The translations under genes were made by a program, and so were the position numbers. Below are positions 17,634 to 26,102 of a DNA stretch of 64,000 bases, one piece after another (within the stretch, counting starts at the first letter, position 1; each line of letters starts with the position of its first letter). The stretch is from Aquimarina algiphila (GTDB lineage: Bacteria > Bacteroidota > Bacteroidia > Flavobacteriales > Flavobacteriaceae). The DNA lies in contig NZ_VLNR01000005.1 of assembly GCF_007489275.1 (NCBI RefSeq), forward strand, positions 88,681 through 152,680, given 5' to 3'. The notes under the pieces are model-generated. The model did not search any database, had not been told where the DNA came from, and saw only the letters and a program-made list of their open reading frames with translations.

Positions 17634-20600
17634 TTAATTCCTTGCCCGTTTAGGATAAGGAGGTCTTTTTCGTTCCTTTATTGGATTATTTTGAAGCTCC
17701 TTTAGGATAATTTCGATTGCTTTTTCTAATTGAGGATCTTTACCTTCTATTACCTCAGACGGGAGTTGTTCTACTTCTATATCTGGTGCGACACCAACAT
17801 TTTCAACAATAAACCCATCTTCGGTCCAGATAGCTACATTAGGGGCAGTAACACTGGCACCATCAATAAATTCAGGAAAACCTAATACTCCAACTAAGCC
17901 TCCCCATGTTCTTTTGCCAACTAAAGTTCCAACTTTAAATTTTCTAAACATCCAGGGTAACATATCACCTCCAGATCCTGCAGTCTCATCAATAAGCATC
18001 ACTTTTGGCCCCTGGATCGAAGCACTTGGAGTTTTTAGATCTCTACCATATCTGAAATTCCAATGTGATTGATAAGGGTTTAGTAAAAGGTTAATATAGT
18101 AATCAGCTATTTGCCCACCGCCATTAAATCGTTCATCGATAATAATTGCTTTTTTATTGGCTTGAGGATAGAAATATCTTTTAAAATATTCATGACCTGC
18201 TGTAGTGGTGTTAGGTACATATACATAGGCAACTTGCCCGTTTGTCGCTTTGTTTACTTTTTTTAGGTTTCCTTCTATCCAATCACGATTTCGTAATGAA
18301 TATTCACTAGTTACAGGTGTTACTTTTATGATTCTTGAACTAGTATAGTCTGGATTAGGTCCAACGGTTAATTCTGTTATTTTGTTGGCAGTATTTTCAA
18401 AAAGGCTAAAGATATTTTGGCTACTATTCAGATCTTTTCCATTTATCGCCAATAAGTAATCACCTTCATTAACATCGATACCGGGTTCTGTTAAAGGAGA
18501 TCTTAATTCTGGATTCCAGTTAAGTCCTCCAAATATCTTTTTAAATTGATATCTACTATTTGAGATTATGAAATCAGCTCCCAAAAGTCCACCAGGTATA
18601 CGTTTAGAGGTATTCAATTGTTCCCCGCTTCCCTGAAGTCTATGATGCCCAACCGACAATTCGCTGCACATCCATTGTATGGTTCTGTTTAGGTCATTTC
18701 TACAAGATAAGTGCGGTAAAAATTGAGCATATTTCTCTTTCATAGCTTCCCAATCAGAACCATGCATCCCAGGATCATAGAAATAATCCCTATTAATTCT
18801 CCATGCTTCATTAAAAATATTTGTCCATTCTTGTGAAGGATTGATTTTTACTTGAATATCTCTAGTTTTTAATACATTATCTCCATTTTTTGGTTTTTTA
18901 CCTATTTCTGTAATTCCCCACGTATTCTTTTTATTGTACAACATTTTCTTACCATCAGAAGAAATCACGTAAGTGTCTAATTCCATAATCTCAGTGTCTT
19001 TACGTTCTTTTAGGTCGTACTGATGAAGTGTTGGAGATTCGTTATTATTATTTGTGCTACCGGATATATATAATATTTTATTTTCTTCACCAGAGCTTAA
19101 ATCATAATACAATCCTTCTTTTATGGGTAAATCAATAATCCTGTTTTGTATTCCATTAAGATCAATCTGTATCGGTTTAGAAGTATCTTCTTTTTTAGAA
19201 TCTTTATTGTCTTTAGATTCTTCTTTACTATTTTCTTCTTTATGCTCTTCTTCATCGCTTTCTTTTACAAAAGGTGAAATTGTACCTTTCTGCAGTGTTA
19301 CCAGGTATATAGAATTTGTAAGCGACATGTCTTGATTAGATAGGTCAAACCAATTTACCAGAGGTCCTGCATCCGTCGAAGCAGTAAAATATATGTATTT
19401 TCCACTAGCGTCAAAAACGGGGTCACTTACGTTACTTAAACCATCAGATATAGAGTAAGACTTTGAGTCTTTAACGTTATACAAGAATATTTGTTCAAAA
19501 TTGCTTTCTATGATTTTTGAGTATAAAATCCAATTAGAGTCTGAAGACCAATCTCCAAATAAGTTCCTAAAAGGTCCTGGATAATAATATTCATCGCTAT
19601 TTATTTTGGTGATTTTTTTCGAAGTAATATCCAAGATATATAGATTTCTTCCATTATCAGAAAAGCTAATCTTTTTACCATCGGGAGACCAGTTTGTATA
19701 GGCATAAAACCCTGTTCCTGAAACTTTAAATTTTTTGGTTTTACCCTTGCCATCTTGTGATTTGATATGAAGTTCATATTCTCCAGAAACATCAGAGAAA
19801 TAAGCAATTTGTTTTCCGTTGGGTGACCATGCCGGATACTTTTCATGACTCCCTGGACTTAGCGTTAAATTTCTAGGATCACCTTTATCTTTAGGGACAG
19901 TTATGATTTCACCTCGATAATCAAAAACTGCTCTTTTTCCGGAAGGGGATATATTTGCGGAACGAATGTGTCGATCGCCTTTAACGTACCGCTCTCGTAG
20001 TTCTAATAAGTCTGTGCCGATGCCTATCTTTAATTTGGTAGTGTTTTTTTGTGTGATGTTATATATATGAAGATACCCAGCTTGTTCCAAAATAATTTTG
20101 TTCTCGTTAAGAGCTGCGTTTGTGATAGGGAAATCATTATATTGAGTAAGTTGGTTTATTTCGTTTGAAGAAGTATTGTAGGAGAATAAATTAAACTCTC
20201 CATTTCTATCACTTAAGAAAAAAACTTCATTTCCTTTCCACATAGGCTGTACATCGTTACTTCCTCCATTTGGTTGAGGAATTTTAACGATAGATTTATC
20301 TTTAAAAGAAAATAACCAAATATTTGCGGTTGTTCCTCCTCTGTAATTTTTCCATTGATGAAAACGTTCTCGAATAGGGGTGTAGGCCATATAATTTCCA
20401 TCAGGAGAGTAAGTCGCATGCCAGGCATTAGGTATTTCTAGCTCAGTTGGATATCCTCCGTTAATAGAAATTTGATATAGTTTTGAATACCTGTTGGTGT
20501 GAATTGCTCTTTGTGAATTAAATAATACAGATTTGCCATCAGGAGAAAAATTAAGAGTATTATCTCGTCCAGGATGCCAGGTAAGTCGTTTAGGTATTCC

Positions 20601-20912
20601 GCCATTAACAGGAATTATAAATACATCAACATTACCATCATACTCCGCACTAAAAGCAATATGCCTACCGTCTGGGGAGAAAACCGGATTGGATTCAATA
20701 CCCTTGTCTATGGTAAGTCTTCTTGGTTGAGTGCCATCGAGATTGGCAACCCATAAATCTTCTGCATAAATAAATGCAATATTTGATTTGCCAATTGTAG
20801 GTTGATGCATCATTCTGGTATCAGTAGGATCGATAGAAAATGATTGTAGTGGGATAAAAACTAAAGTAAATAATACTATGAGCTTAGAGAGTGCGAAATT
20901 AAACTTCTTCAT
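17634..20912 (-). CDS. Tricorn protease homologue (S41 family, beta-propeller N-terminus)
   Basis: I start at the ATG at 20912 because it opens a signal peptide (MKKFNFALSKL...FIPLQSFS); an in-frame ATG at 20993 would add 27 residues before it. The ~1092-residue protein has a WD40/PD40 beta-propeller region with repeated SPDG and FSPDGKS motifs, a Lys/Glu/Ser-rich linker, then the tricorn core. The core has ELSVGHHRLQG (catalytic His), a PDZ-like domain with DYLLAINGKDL, IIDERFNGGGQIADY, and DETAGSGGDMLPWMF with the nucleophile Ser. Tricorn enzymes cut peptides released by other proteases; the signal peptide makes this a periplasmic or surface version, as is common in Bacteroidetes. Transcribed alone and convergent with the cupin gene. 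Confidence 0.92.
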   Translation of the reverse strand: MKKFNFALSKLIVLFTLVFIPLQSFSIDPTDTRMMHQPTIGKSNIAFIYAEDLWVANLDGTQPRRLTIDKGIESNPVFSPDGRHIAFSAEYDGNVDVFIIPVNGGIPKRLTWHPGRDNTLNFSPDGKSVLFNSQRAIHTNRYSKLYQISINGGYPTELEIPNAWHATYSPDGNYMAYTPIRERFHQWKNYRGGTTANIWLFSFKDKSIVKIPQPNGGSNDVQPMWKGNEVFFLSDRNGEFNLFSYNTSSNEINQLTQYNDFPITNAALNENKIILEQAGYLHIYNITQKNTTKLKIGIGTDLLELRERYVKGDRHIRSANISPSGKRAVFDYRGEIITVPKDKGDPRNLTLSPGSHEKYPAWSPNGKQIAYFSDVSGEYELHIKSQDGKGKTKKFKVSGTGFYAYTNWSPDGKKISFSDNGRNLYILDITSKKITKINSDEYYYPGPFRNLFGDWSSDSNWILYSKIIESNFEQIFLYNVKDSKSYSISDGLSNVSDPVFDASGKYIYFTASTDAGPLVNWFDLSNQDMSLTNSIYLVTLQKGTISPFVKESDEEEHKEENSKEESKDNKDSKKEDTSKPIQIDLNGIQNRIIDLPIKEGLYYDLSSGEENKILYISGSTNNNNESPTLHQYDLKERKDTEIMELDTYVISSDGKKMLYNKKNTWGITEIGKKPKNGDNVLKTRDIQVKINPSQEWTNIFNEAWRINRDYFYDPGMHGSDWEAMKEKYAQFLPHLSCRNDLNRTIQWMCSELSVGHHRLQGSGEQLNTSKRIPGGLLGADFIISNSRYQFKKIFGGLNWNPELRSPLTEPGIDVNEGDYLLAINGKDLNSSQNIFSLFENTANKITELTVGPNPDYTSSRIIKVTPVTSEYSLRNRDWIEGNLKKVNKATNGQVAYVYVPNTTTAGHEYFKRYFYPQANKKAIIIDERFNGGGQIADYYINLLLNPYQSHWNFRYGRDLKTPSASIQGPKVMLIDETAGSGGDMLPWMFRKFKVGTLVGKRTWGGLVGVLGFPEFIDGASVTAPNVAIWTEDGFIVENVGVAPDIEVEQLPSEVIEGKDPQLEKAIEIILKELQNNPIKERKRPPYPKRARN

Positions 20913-21099
20913 TATTGATATAAATATTTGTAATCTTGGTGTGATATAAGCTAGGTGAAAATACAGTTTTCTCAATGGTGTTTTGTTAATCATTTTTTAA
21001 ATTATCAATTATCATTTTTTTAAAGCTTAATAGAAAGGTGATATCATAAAAAAAGTACAGAAGAACGAAGGTTTTTGATTTTGTTTTTTCCTAACTAGT

Positions 21100-21124
21100 A
21101 TTTGTTAGTTTGTTAACATTTGTT
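21100..21124. repeat. Three TTTGTTA copies in a divergent promoter region
   Basis: TTTGTTA occurs at 21100-21106, 21108-21114 and 21118-21124, between the tricorn gene and the small secreted protein gene. The arrangement could be a regulator site; it may also be chance in AT-rich DNA. Confidence 0.25.
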
Positions 21125-21201
21125 AAATGTAAGGTTATGGTGTAACAAACTTATGGTTCTCGTTGTCTTATAGGTATAAATCAATAAAAAACGAATAAAT
21201 C

Positions 21202-21567
21202 ATGAAAAAATTAAATGTAGTGCTTTTGGCCATTGCATTTGCAATAACAAGTGTTGCAAGTGCCAATACAAACCCAACAACTAAAGCACAAAATGTTATT
21301 AACAAAAAAGTAAAAACATTATTAAAGAAGCCTTCTTTTAAAATAGCAAAAGAATTGACAGCTTATGTAACCATCACTATAAATGATGAAGGAGAAATGG
21401 TAGTATTATCTGTTGATACAGAGAGCGAAGAATTAGAAAGCTTTATCAAGCACCGTATAAATTACAAAAAAGTAGGAGCGCAGGTGTATGCTGATACTAA
21501 GTTATTCAAATTACCAGTTCGTTTGGTGGAAGAATCTGTCTCGTTTGATGGAGGAATATTGTTATAA
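21202..21567 (+). CDS. Small secreted protein of unknown function
   Basis: This 121-residue protein has a clear Sec signal peptide (MKKLNVVLLAIAFAITSVASA, cut after about residue 21) and a mature part of about 100 residues. The mature part reads KPSFKIAKELTAYVTITINDEGEMVVLSVD, split over residues 49-78, then ESFIKHRINYKKV and TKLFKLPVRLVEE. This beta-alpha-beta pattern with a final PVR strand resembles the C-terminal domain of TonB-like energy-transfer proteins, but is too short for a firm claim. Similar lone proteins are common in flavobacteria without known function. It is followed after 19 bases by a strong terminator and is probably well expressed. Confidence 0.75.
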   Translation: MKKLNVVLLAIAFAITSVASANTNPTTKAQNVINKKVKTLLKKPSFKIAKELTAYVTITINDEGEMVVLSVDTESEELESFIKHRINYKKVGAQVYADTKLFKLPVRLVEESVSFDGGILL

Positions 21568-21586
21568 AACATTAGGAAAAATTGTT

Positions 21587-21619
21587 AAAATCCCGGGATT
21601 CATCAACCGGGATTTTTTT
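21587..21619. terminator. Terminator after the small secreted protein gene
   Basis: AAAATCCCGG (21587-21596) pairs with CCGGGATTTT (21607-21616), followed by T to 21619. It lies between convergent genes and A-rich sequence on the left allows some activity for the methyltransferase gene too. Confidence 0.9.
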
Positions 21620-21665
21620 GTTTAGATACTTTACTAAAAGTAAAACTTATTTGATTTATGGATTT

Positions 21666-23270
21666 CTATTTGCCAATTATATAGTTGATACTTACTGTAG
21701 CTAACTCAGAATTTGGAAATTTAGAGAAATATTTTGAATCACTTTGCAGACCAACTTCTTCAATTATCTTTAGAAAGGAATCAATTTCCAAAATATATTG
21801 ATCAGAAAAACCATGAGTTGCATCATATGCGGTAGCCGCAGTTTTACCAAGACTTTGAGAGGTTAGGTTTGGTGCTATGGTATGCAGTTCAATAACAATT
21901 AAACCAAATTTGGTAATATAGGGTTCCCATTTCTGAAAATGGTCTTTTAAATTACGTTCTACATCATTATTATGTAATCGTTTTCCGCGATAGCTAAAAG
22001 CTCCCGTAGATTGACTAGGTGCGTCAAGTTGAGATACTGGTTCACTCCAAATTCTATTATGATCAAGAAATGTTCTCACAGACAATAGATCCTTTAATTC
22101 TATAGTGTAATTTTCTTTTAGGTCTTTTTGAAGTAATTCGGGATCACTAATATCTCCCCAAATAACTTTTGCCCATATGTCTGCCTGAATTAGATTTGCT
22201 CTGGTAACTTTTAAGGCTGCTTTATTATAATCTGCACCAACAAGAAACAAAGGATAGTCATCGAGGTGTTTTCCTCGTAATGTTTTTGAAGCTATTACTT
22301 CAAAAAGATGAATTAAAAATGCTCCGTTACCACAGCCCATATCCAAAATCCCTTTTGGTTGTTCATTCAAAGGTTTATTAAATAAACTAATGATAATTTC
22401 GTCAATTTTTTTAAAGTAAGTAGTGTGTGCACCCCCGCTTCCCCAAACATTCATTTCACGATCTACATGAGTTTCGGTGTCTTTTTCAGAGTTCCATAGT
22501 GCATTAGGGTCTCCAAATAGTAAAGAGTCCATTTGTCTAAACATAGGAATATAAGAAACGGTAACTCCATATGCAGAAGCTCTTTTGGCAAAAAACAACC
22601 CTTTGTTAGTAAACGTATAATTAGTACCTGACTTACTAAACCAGCCCAGATGGCTCAAAAATGTAAGAATGGTATCGAAGCTTTCTGGAAATTTATGATA
22701 TTCATCAGCACTAAAGGAGGCTTCCATGAAGTATTTGTGAAACATACCTCCCATGCCTAAATGTACTGTGGTAGGTCCTACTAAAATCCCTTCAATATGT
22801 TTAAGAATTTGATCCTGAATTAGAGTAGTTGTTATATCCTCTGAAGGTAAGAGGTCAAAACGATTTGTATATTTTTTAAATAACTGTTCAAGTTTTTGAA
22901 ATGGATCCATTTCGAATTTTCGAGGATGAAATTTACCCGAATATTCCAGTAGATTTACAACATCTTTATAAATATGAAAATGATCAAAGGCTGATTTAGA
23001 GATAGAATTGGTCTGTATTATTATTTCATCATTATCTATATTATATTCTAACCAGCCCTGGGCACTCAATATACGTAGTGCTACATTAAGGTATCCTTCA
23101 TTAGCTTTTTTTGCTTCAGAAATTTGTGAAATAGATGTTTTCTTATTCTCCAGAAGATAATCTGTAATGTTGTTTTTATGTAAAGAATATGCGACCGGAG
23201 CAACCGCAATTCCATCTAAATGACGAAAAAGTTCTTCTCTATATACTTGTTTTTCTTCGATAGATAGCAT
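21666..23270 (-). CDS. Class I SAM-dependent methyltransferase with duplicated N-terminal domain
   Basis: The C-terminal half of this 534-residue protein is a Rossmann methyltransferase: motif I GILDMGCGNGAFLIHLF (about 307-323), then FLVGADYNKAALKVTRANL for the second acidic loop, and VIWGDISDPELL. The N-terminal half contains two similar helical blocks. Block A (about 16-75) reads RHLDGIAVAPVAYSL...LRILSAQGWLEY, and block B (about 157-222) reads KHIEGILVGPTTVHL...LTFLSHLGWFSKSG...YTFTNKG. Each looks like a winged-helix dimerisation unit of the kind found in O-methyltransferases, here present twice. Similar large methyltransferases occur beside polyketide-type pathways, but no such genes are in this window. 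The acceptor is unknown. Monocistronic on the - strand. Confidence 0.82.
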   Translation of the reverse strand: MLSIEEKQVYREELFRHLDGIAVAPVAYSLHKNNITDYLLENKKTSISQISEAKKANEGYLNVALRILSAQGWLEYNIDNDEIIIQTNSISKSAFDHFHIYKDVVNLLEYSGKFHPRKFEMDPFQKLEQLFKKYTNRFDLLPSEDITTTLIQDQILKHIEGILVGPTTVHLGMGGMFHKYFMEASFSADEYHKFPESFDTILTFLSHLGWFSKSGTNYTFTNKGLFFAKRASAYGVTVSYIPMFRQMDSLLFGDPNALWNSEKDTETHVDREMNVWGSGGAHTTYFKKIDEIIISLFNKPLNEQPKGILDMGCGNGAFLIHLFEVIASKTLRGKHLDDYPLFLVGADYNKAALKVTRANLIQADIWAKVIWGDISDPELLQKDLKENYTIELKDLLSVRTFLDHNRIWSEPVSQLDAPSQSTGAFSYRGKRLHNNDVERNLKDHFQKWEPYITKFGLIVIELHTIAPNLTSQSLGKTAATAYDATHGFSDQYILEIDSFLKIIEEVGLQSDSKYFSKFPNSELATVSINYIIGK

Positions 23271-23342
23271 AGATACTTAATTTGACGGTTGTAAGTTTGT
23301 TAACTTCAACCAAATTAAGCATTTATTTTGAAGTGCAATATC

Positions 23343-23609
23343 CTATTTTGGATTCTTATTGTCTGGAGAGGTTTTCTTTTTTTCAGGCATTGGACCCCTT
23401 AGGTGAATAATTAGTCCATTTAAAAAGTTGCGAAGAATTTGATCTCCGCATTCCATGTATTTTGGGTGATTTTCATTTCTAAAGATTGCACCTAATTCAC
23501 TTTTAGTTACCTTGAAATCAACTAATGCACAAACTTTTACAATATCATCATCACGCAATTTGTGTGCGACTCTAAGTTTCTTAAAAATGTCATTATTTGT
23601 TAAACCCAT
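23343..23609 (-). CDS. DUF1456 family protein
   Basis: The start is set at the ATG at 23609, giving an 88-residue protein beginning MGLTNNDIFKKLRVAHKL, the usual DUF1456 (YehS-like) N-terminus; an upstream in-frame start would add 22 residues unlike the family. The protein holds the repeat unit VALKLRDDDIVKVCALVD-type helices, KSELGAIFRNENHPKYMECGD (split here as residues 39-59) and a basic tail. DUF1456 proteins usually have two copies of this unit; this one has one and a half, being short. The fold is helical and DNA or protein binding has been guessed, but no function is established. Confidence 0.85.
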   Translation of the reverse strand: MGLTNNDIFKKLRVAHKLRDDDIVKVCALVDFKVTKSELGAIFRNENHPKYMECGDQILRNFLNGLIIHLRGPMPEKKKTSPDNKNPK

Positions 23610-23722
23610 AAGGCAAAGGTATATTTTATAATTGAATTGATATAAGATATGCGAAAGGATTATTTGATGAAGCATGTAATTAGTTGAAATTTATTATTTT
23701 CGACAAAAAGTAAAAGGAATAT

Positions 23723-24124
23723 ATGTACAGTAAAGAAGAAAAATTGAGTTTACTTTCAGAAATGGTAGAATTTGCAAAAGTAGACAAGGAGCTTAAAGAA
23801 CAAGAGTATAATTTTATTTTGGCAGTAGCAGCACAACTTCAAATTACAAAAGAAGAGATAGATGCTTTGGTAGAAAAAGAAGCTGAAAAAAAGAGTTTGC
23901 AACCAGAATCTCAGAGAATTCTTCAATTTCATAGATTAATTTTGTTAATGAATGTAGATCAAGAGACCTCTCAGGTAGAAATTCATAAAATCAAAGAAAT
24001 AGGATTGCATATGGGGTTAAGGACAGAGGCTATTGATACAGTTCTTGAGAAAATGCATGATTATCCAAATAAAGTGATTCCTCCAAAAGAATTAATTACA
24101 ATTTTTACCAGATTCTATAATTAG
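23723..24124 (+). CDS. TerB-like (tellurite resistance TerB superfamily) cytoplasmic protein
   Basis: This 133-residue all-helical protein opens SKEEKLSLLSEMVEFAKVDKEL and continues with KEEIDALVEKEAEKK and HRLILLMNVDQETSQVEIHKIKEIG, split here. The acidic D-x-E-x-x-x-(E/Q) pattern in two helices is that of the TerB/DjlA-N fold, which forms a small metal-associated helical bundle. There is no signal peptide or membrane segment. It stands alone, divergent from DUF1456, with a terminator-like hairpin about 75 bases downstream; none of the other ter genes is nearby, so tellurite resistance should not be assumed. Confidence 0.7.
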   Translation: MYSKEEKLSLLSEMVEFAKVDKELKEQEYNFILAVAAQLQITKEEIDALVEKEAEKKSLQPESQRILQFHRLILLMNVDQETSQVEIHKIKEIGLHMGLRTEAIDTVLEKMHDYPNKVIPPKELITIFTRFYN

Positions 24125-24199
24125 AACATATTAAAAACACCATGCTTATATGATTAAGTGTGATTTTGTTTGAAAAATTTATAGTGAATACAATATTTA

Positions 24200-24233
24200 A
24201 CCTACAAAATTCCCTTTGTGGGTTTTTGTTTTT
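24200..24233 (+). terminator. Hairpin terminator after the TerB-like gene
   Basis: ACCTACAAA (24200-24208) pairs with TTTGTGGGT (24215-24223) with one U-G, 6-base loop, followed by a T-rich tract to 24233. It lies 76 bases past the TerB-like stop. Confidence 0.7.
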
Positions 24234-24266
24234 ATGAGGTTTTGTCATTCTAATAGTAAATAAATT

Positions 24267-24311
24267 TGACAAAATGTCATCTATCGACGGTGTATTTATG
24301 ACATAATGTCG
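24267..24311 (+). promoter_or_regulatory. Pair of 13-base palindromes upstream of hsp20
   Basis: TGACAAAATGTCA (24267-24279) and TGACATAATGTCG (24299-24311) are two near-identical palindromes (consensus TGACAWAATGTCR) exactly 32 bases apart, about three helical turns on the same DNA face. They lie 78 bases before the hsp20 ATG. This is a strong candidate operator or heat-shock element; it does not match the CIRCE sequence of HrcA. Confidence 0.55.
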
Positions 24312-24388
24312 CAAAAATACTAATGGAACTTTAATTGCTATATACTCATTGAAATTATGATTTAAAATAATCTTTAAAATAAAATATA

Positions 24389-24826
24389 ATGAGTTTACTT
24401 AAAAAAACAGACAGATTACCTTTCCTTTTTGATGATTTTTTAGCTACCGATTGGTTCGGAGGAACAGCTAATATTGGTAAAATAGCAAATAATACTCCTG
24501 CAGTAAATGTAAAAGAAACAGATGAAGATTTTTATGTTGAGCTTGCTGCTCCAGGTCTATCAAAAGAAGATTTCAATATCGAATTGGATAACGACATGCT
24601 TACAATCTCTTCAGAAACAAAGTCAGAAAAAGAGACTTCAGAAAATAAAGGTAAATACACGCGAAAAGAGTTTAGTTATAGCACATTCAAAAGATCATTT
24701 AGCTTACCTGATACAGTAGAAGGTACAGGAATAGAAGCTTCGTATGAAAATGGAGTACTGTTGGTAACGATACCAAAAAAAGAAGAAGCAAAGATACAAC
24801 CTAAGAGGTTGATAGAGATTTCATAA
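24389..24826 (+). CDS. Hsp20/alpha-crystallin small heat shock protein
   Basis: Small heat shock proteins bind unfolding proteins and keep them refoldable in the cytoplasm. This 145-residue protein has the alpha-crystallin domain at about 36-130: PAVNVKETDEDFYVELAAPG, LSKEDFNIELDNDMLTISSE (split), the FKRSFSLPDTV strand, and the closing NGVLLVTIPKKEE with the V-L-x-V-T-I-P core. The C-terminal KIQPKRLIEIS supplies the I-x-I-like tail that docks between subunits. It is monocistronic, preceded by two palindromes and followed by a strong terminator. Confidence 0.95.
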   Translation: MSLLKKTDRLPFLFDDFLATDWFGGTANIGKIANNTPAVNVKETDEDFYVELAAPGLSKEDFNIELDNDMLTISSETKSEKETSENKGKYTRKEFSYSTFKRSFSLPDTVEGTGIEASYENGVLLVTIPKKEEAKIQPKRLIEIS

Positions 24827-24867
24827 AGTGATTTGATTTGAGATTTTATTTAGTTAGTTAATGTTGT

Positions 24868-24897
24868 AAAAACGCCTTTTGTAAAAAAGGCGTTTTT
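24868..24897 (+). terminator. Terminator after hsp20
   Basis: A 13-base perfect stem AAAAACGCCTTTT (24868-24880) with AAAAGGCGTTTTT (24885-24897), 4-base loop, ending in five T. Confidence 0.93.
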
Positions 24898-24958
24898 GCT
24901 TTTTATGGTTTCATGTCTACCATAGAAAAGATTTTTTTGAAATTTGAATTATTTTTTG

Positions 24959-24991
24959 TATTATTATGATATCAAAATGATATTATTATGA
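24959..24991 (+). repeat. 22-base tandem duplication at the SPFH gene start
   Basis: TATTATTATGA occurs at 24959-24969 and again at 24981-24991. The second copy carries the ATG used by the SPFH gene; the first carries an ATG (24966) that opens a four-codon minicistron ending in TGA. Confidence 0.3.
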
Positions 24992-25842
24992 AATATGAAA
25001 ACAAAATGAAACCAAATAATGGTTATATAGTATTAGGAGTATTGGTATTGGTGATCATTTCAATGCTATTAGGGATTATTTTCACAGAGAACCCTTTAAT
25101 TCTTGCCTTATTAGTTGTAATAGTTTTTATCATTAAGGGCTTTTTTATTGTTAATCCAAATAGTTCTAAAGTTATGGTGCTTTTTGGAGCATATAAAGGA
25201 ACAGTAAAGGATAATGGCTTCTTTTGGACTAACCCTTTTTATTCGAGGCAACGAATTTCTTTGCGAGCCAGAAACTTCTATAGTGAACGGGTAAAAGTGA
25301 ATGATAAAATTGGGAATCCAATCTTGATTAATGTAATTTTGGTGTGGAAAGTAGAGGATACTTATAAAGCAGCCTTTGATGTTGATCAATATGAAGAGTT
25401 TGTGAGAGTACAAACAGATGCGGCAGTTAGAAAACTTGCGGGTTCCTATCCTTATGATAATTTTGCCGATGGACAACATGAGGTAACATTGTTATCAGGG
25501 ATGGATGAAGTAAATGAAGCTTTGGAGAATGAAATTACAGAACGTTTGGCTATTGCTGGAATACATGTCATGGAAGCTAGAATAGGGTATCTTGCCTATG
25601 CTCCAGAAATTGCAAGTTCTATGTTAAAGAGGCAACAAGCAGTTGCTATAGTTGCAGCGCGTAAAAAGATAGTAGAAGGAGCAGTGGGTATGGTAGAGGA
25701 TGCGTTATCTAAGTTGTCAAACGATAACATTATTGATTTTGATGAAGATAAAAAGGCATCTATGGTAAGTAATCTTATGGTTGTTTTATGTGGAGATAAA
25801 GAAGCGACTCCTGTAATTAATACCGGTACACTTCATTCATAA
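24988..25842 (+). CDS. SPFH domain-containing membrane protein (stomatin/prohibitin type)
   Basis: Two hydrophobic segments at about 12-32 and 33-52 anchor the protein, followed by FIVNPNSSKVMVLFGAYKGTV, split here, and the SPFH/Band 7 core. The core includes LRARNFYSERVKVNDKIGNP, VNVILVWKVEDTYKAAF-like strands and the helical EALENEITERLAIAGIHVMEARIGYLAYAPEIA region typical of stomatin-like proteins. The 284-residue protein ends in helices with an Ala/Val-rich coiled coil (QQAVAIVAARKKIVEGAVGMVEDAL). SPFH proteins form ring or cage oligomers that organise membrane microdomains. The 59-residue Arc-like gene starts 3 bases after its stop, so the two form one operon. Confidence 0.9.
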   Translation: MKYENKMKPNNGYIVLGVLVLVIISMLLGIIFTENPLILALLVVIVFIIKGFFIVNPNSSKVMVLFGAYKGTVKDNGFFWTNPFYSRQRISLRARNFYSERVKVNDKIGNPILINVILVWKVEDTYKAAFDVDQYEEFVRVQTDAAVRKLAGSYPYDNFADGQHEVTLLSGMDEVNEALENEITERLAIAGIHVMEARIGYLAYAPEIASSMLKRQQAVAIVAARKKIVEGAVGMVEDALSKLSNDNIIDFDEDKKASMVSNLMVVLCGDKEATPVINTGTLHS

Positions 25843-25845
25843 TAT

Positions 25846-26025
25846 ATGAGTAAGAAAAAATCATTTGTTCTTAGAATAGACCCTGAAACTTTTAAGTTAA
25901 TAGAGAAATGGGCAGATGATGAGTTTCGTAGTGTTAATGGTCAATTAGAATGGATGATACATAAAAGCCTTAAAGATGCTAAACGATTAAAAACCAAAAA
26001 TAAAGATAATTCAGAAGAGAAATAA
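25846..26025 (+). CDS. Arc-like ribbon-helix-helix small protein
   Basis: A 59-residue basic protein starts 3 bases after the SPFH stop. MSKKKSFVLRIDPETFKLIE opens with the beta strand (SFVLRI) and first helix of an Arc/MetJ ribbon-helix-helix domain, followed by EKWADDEFRSVNGQLEWMIHKSL, split here, which matches the second helix with the conserved (R/K)-S-x-N-(G/A)-x-(L/I/V)-x-x-x-(L/I/V) motif of Arc-type proteins. The tail is Lys-rich. Such proteins normally bind DNA as dimers. The tight coupling to the SPFH gene suggests either autoregulation of the operon or a role with the SPFH protein. Very short, so easily missed in annotation. Confidence 0.85.
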   Translation: MSKKKSFVLRIDPETFKLIEKWADDEFRSVNGQLEWMIHKSLKDAKRLKTKNKDNSEEK

Positions 26026-26051
26026 TACTATGTTCCTTGGTATAATAGTAT

Positions 26052-26081
26052 AAAACACCCTTTTGTAAAAAGGGTGTTTTT
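26052..26081. terminator. Bidirectional terminator between the SPFH/Arc operon and the LytTR gene
   Basis: AAAACACCCTTTT (26052-26064) pairs perfectly with AAAAGGGTGTTTT (26068-26080) over a 3-base loop, with T following on the right and A on the left. It lies between convergent genes. Confidence 0.92.
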
Positions 26082-26102
26082 ATTTTAACGTATTTCTTTT
26101 TG

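Noticed and set aside
23723..24124. Tellurite-resistance operon
   Set aside because: Only a lone TerB-like gene; none of terA, terC, terD or terZ is nearby.
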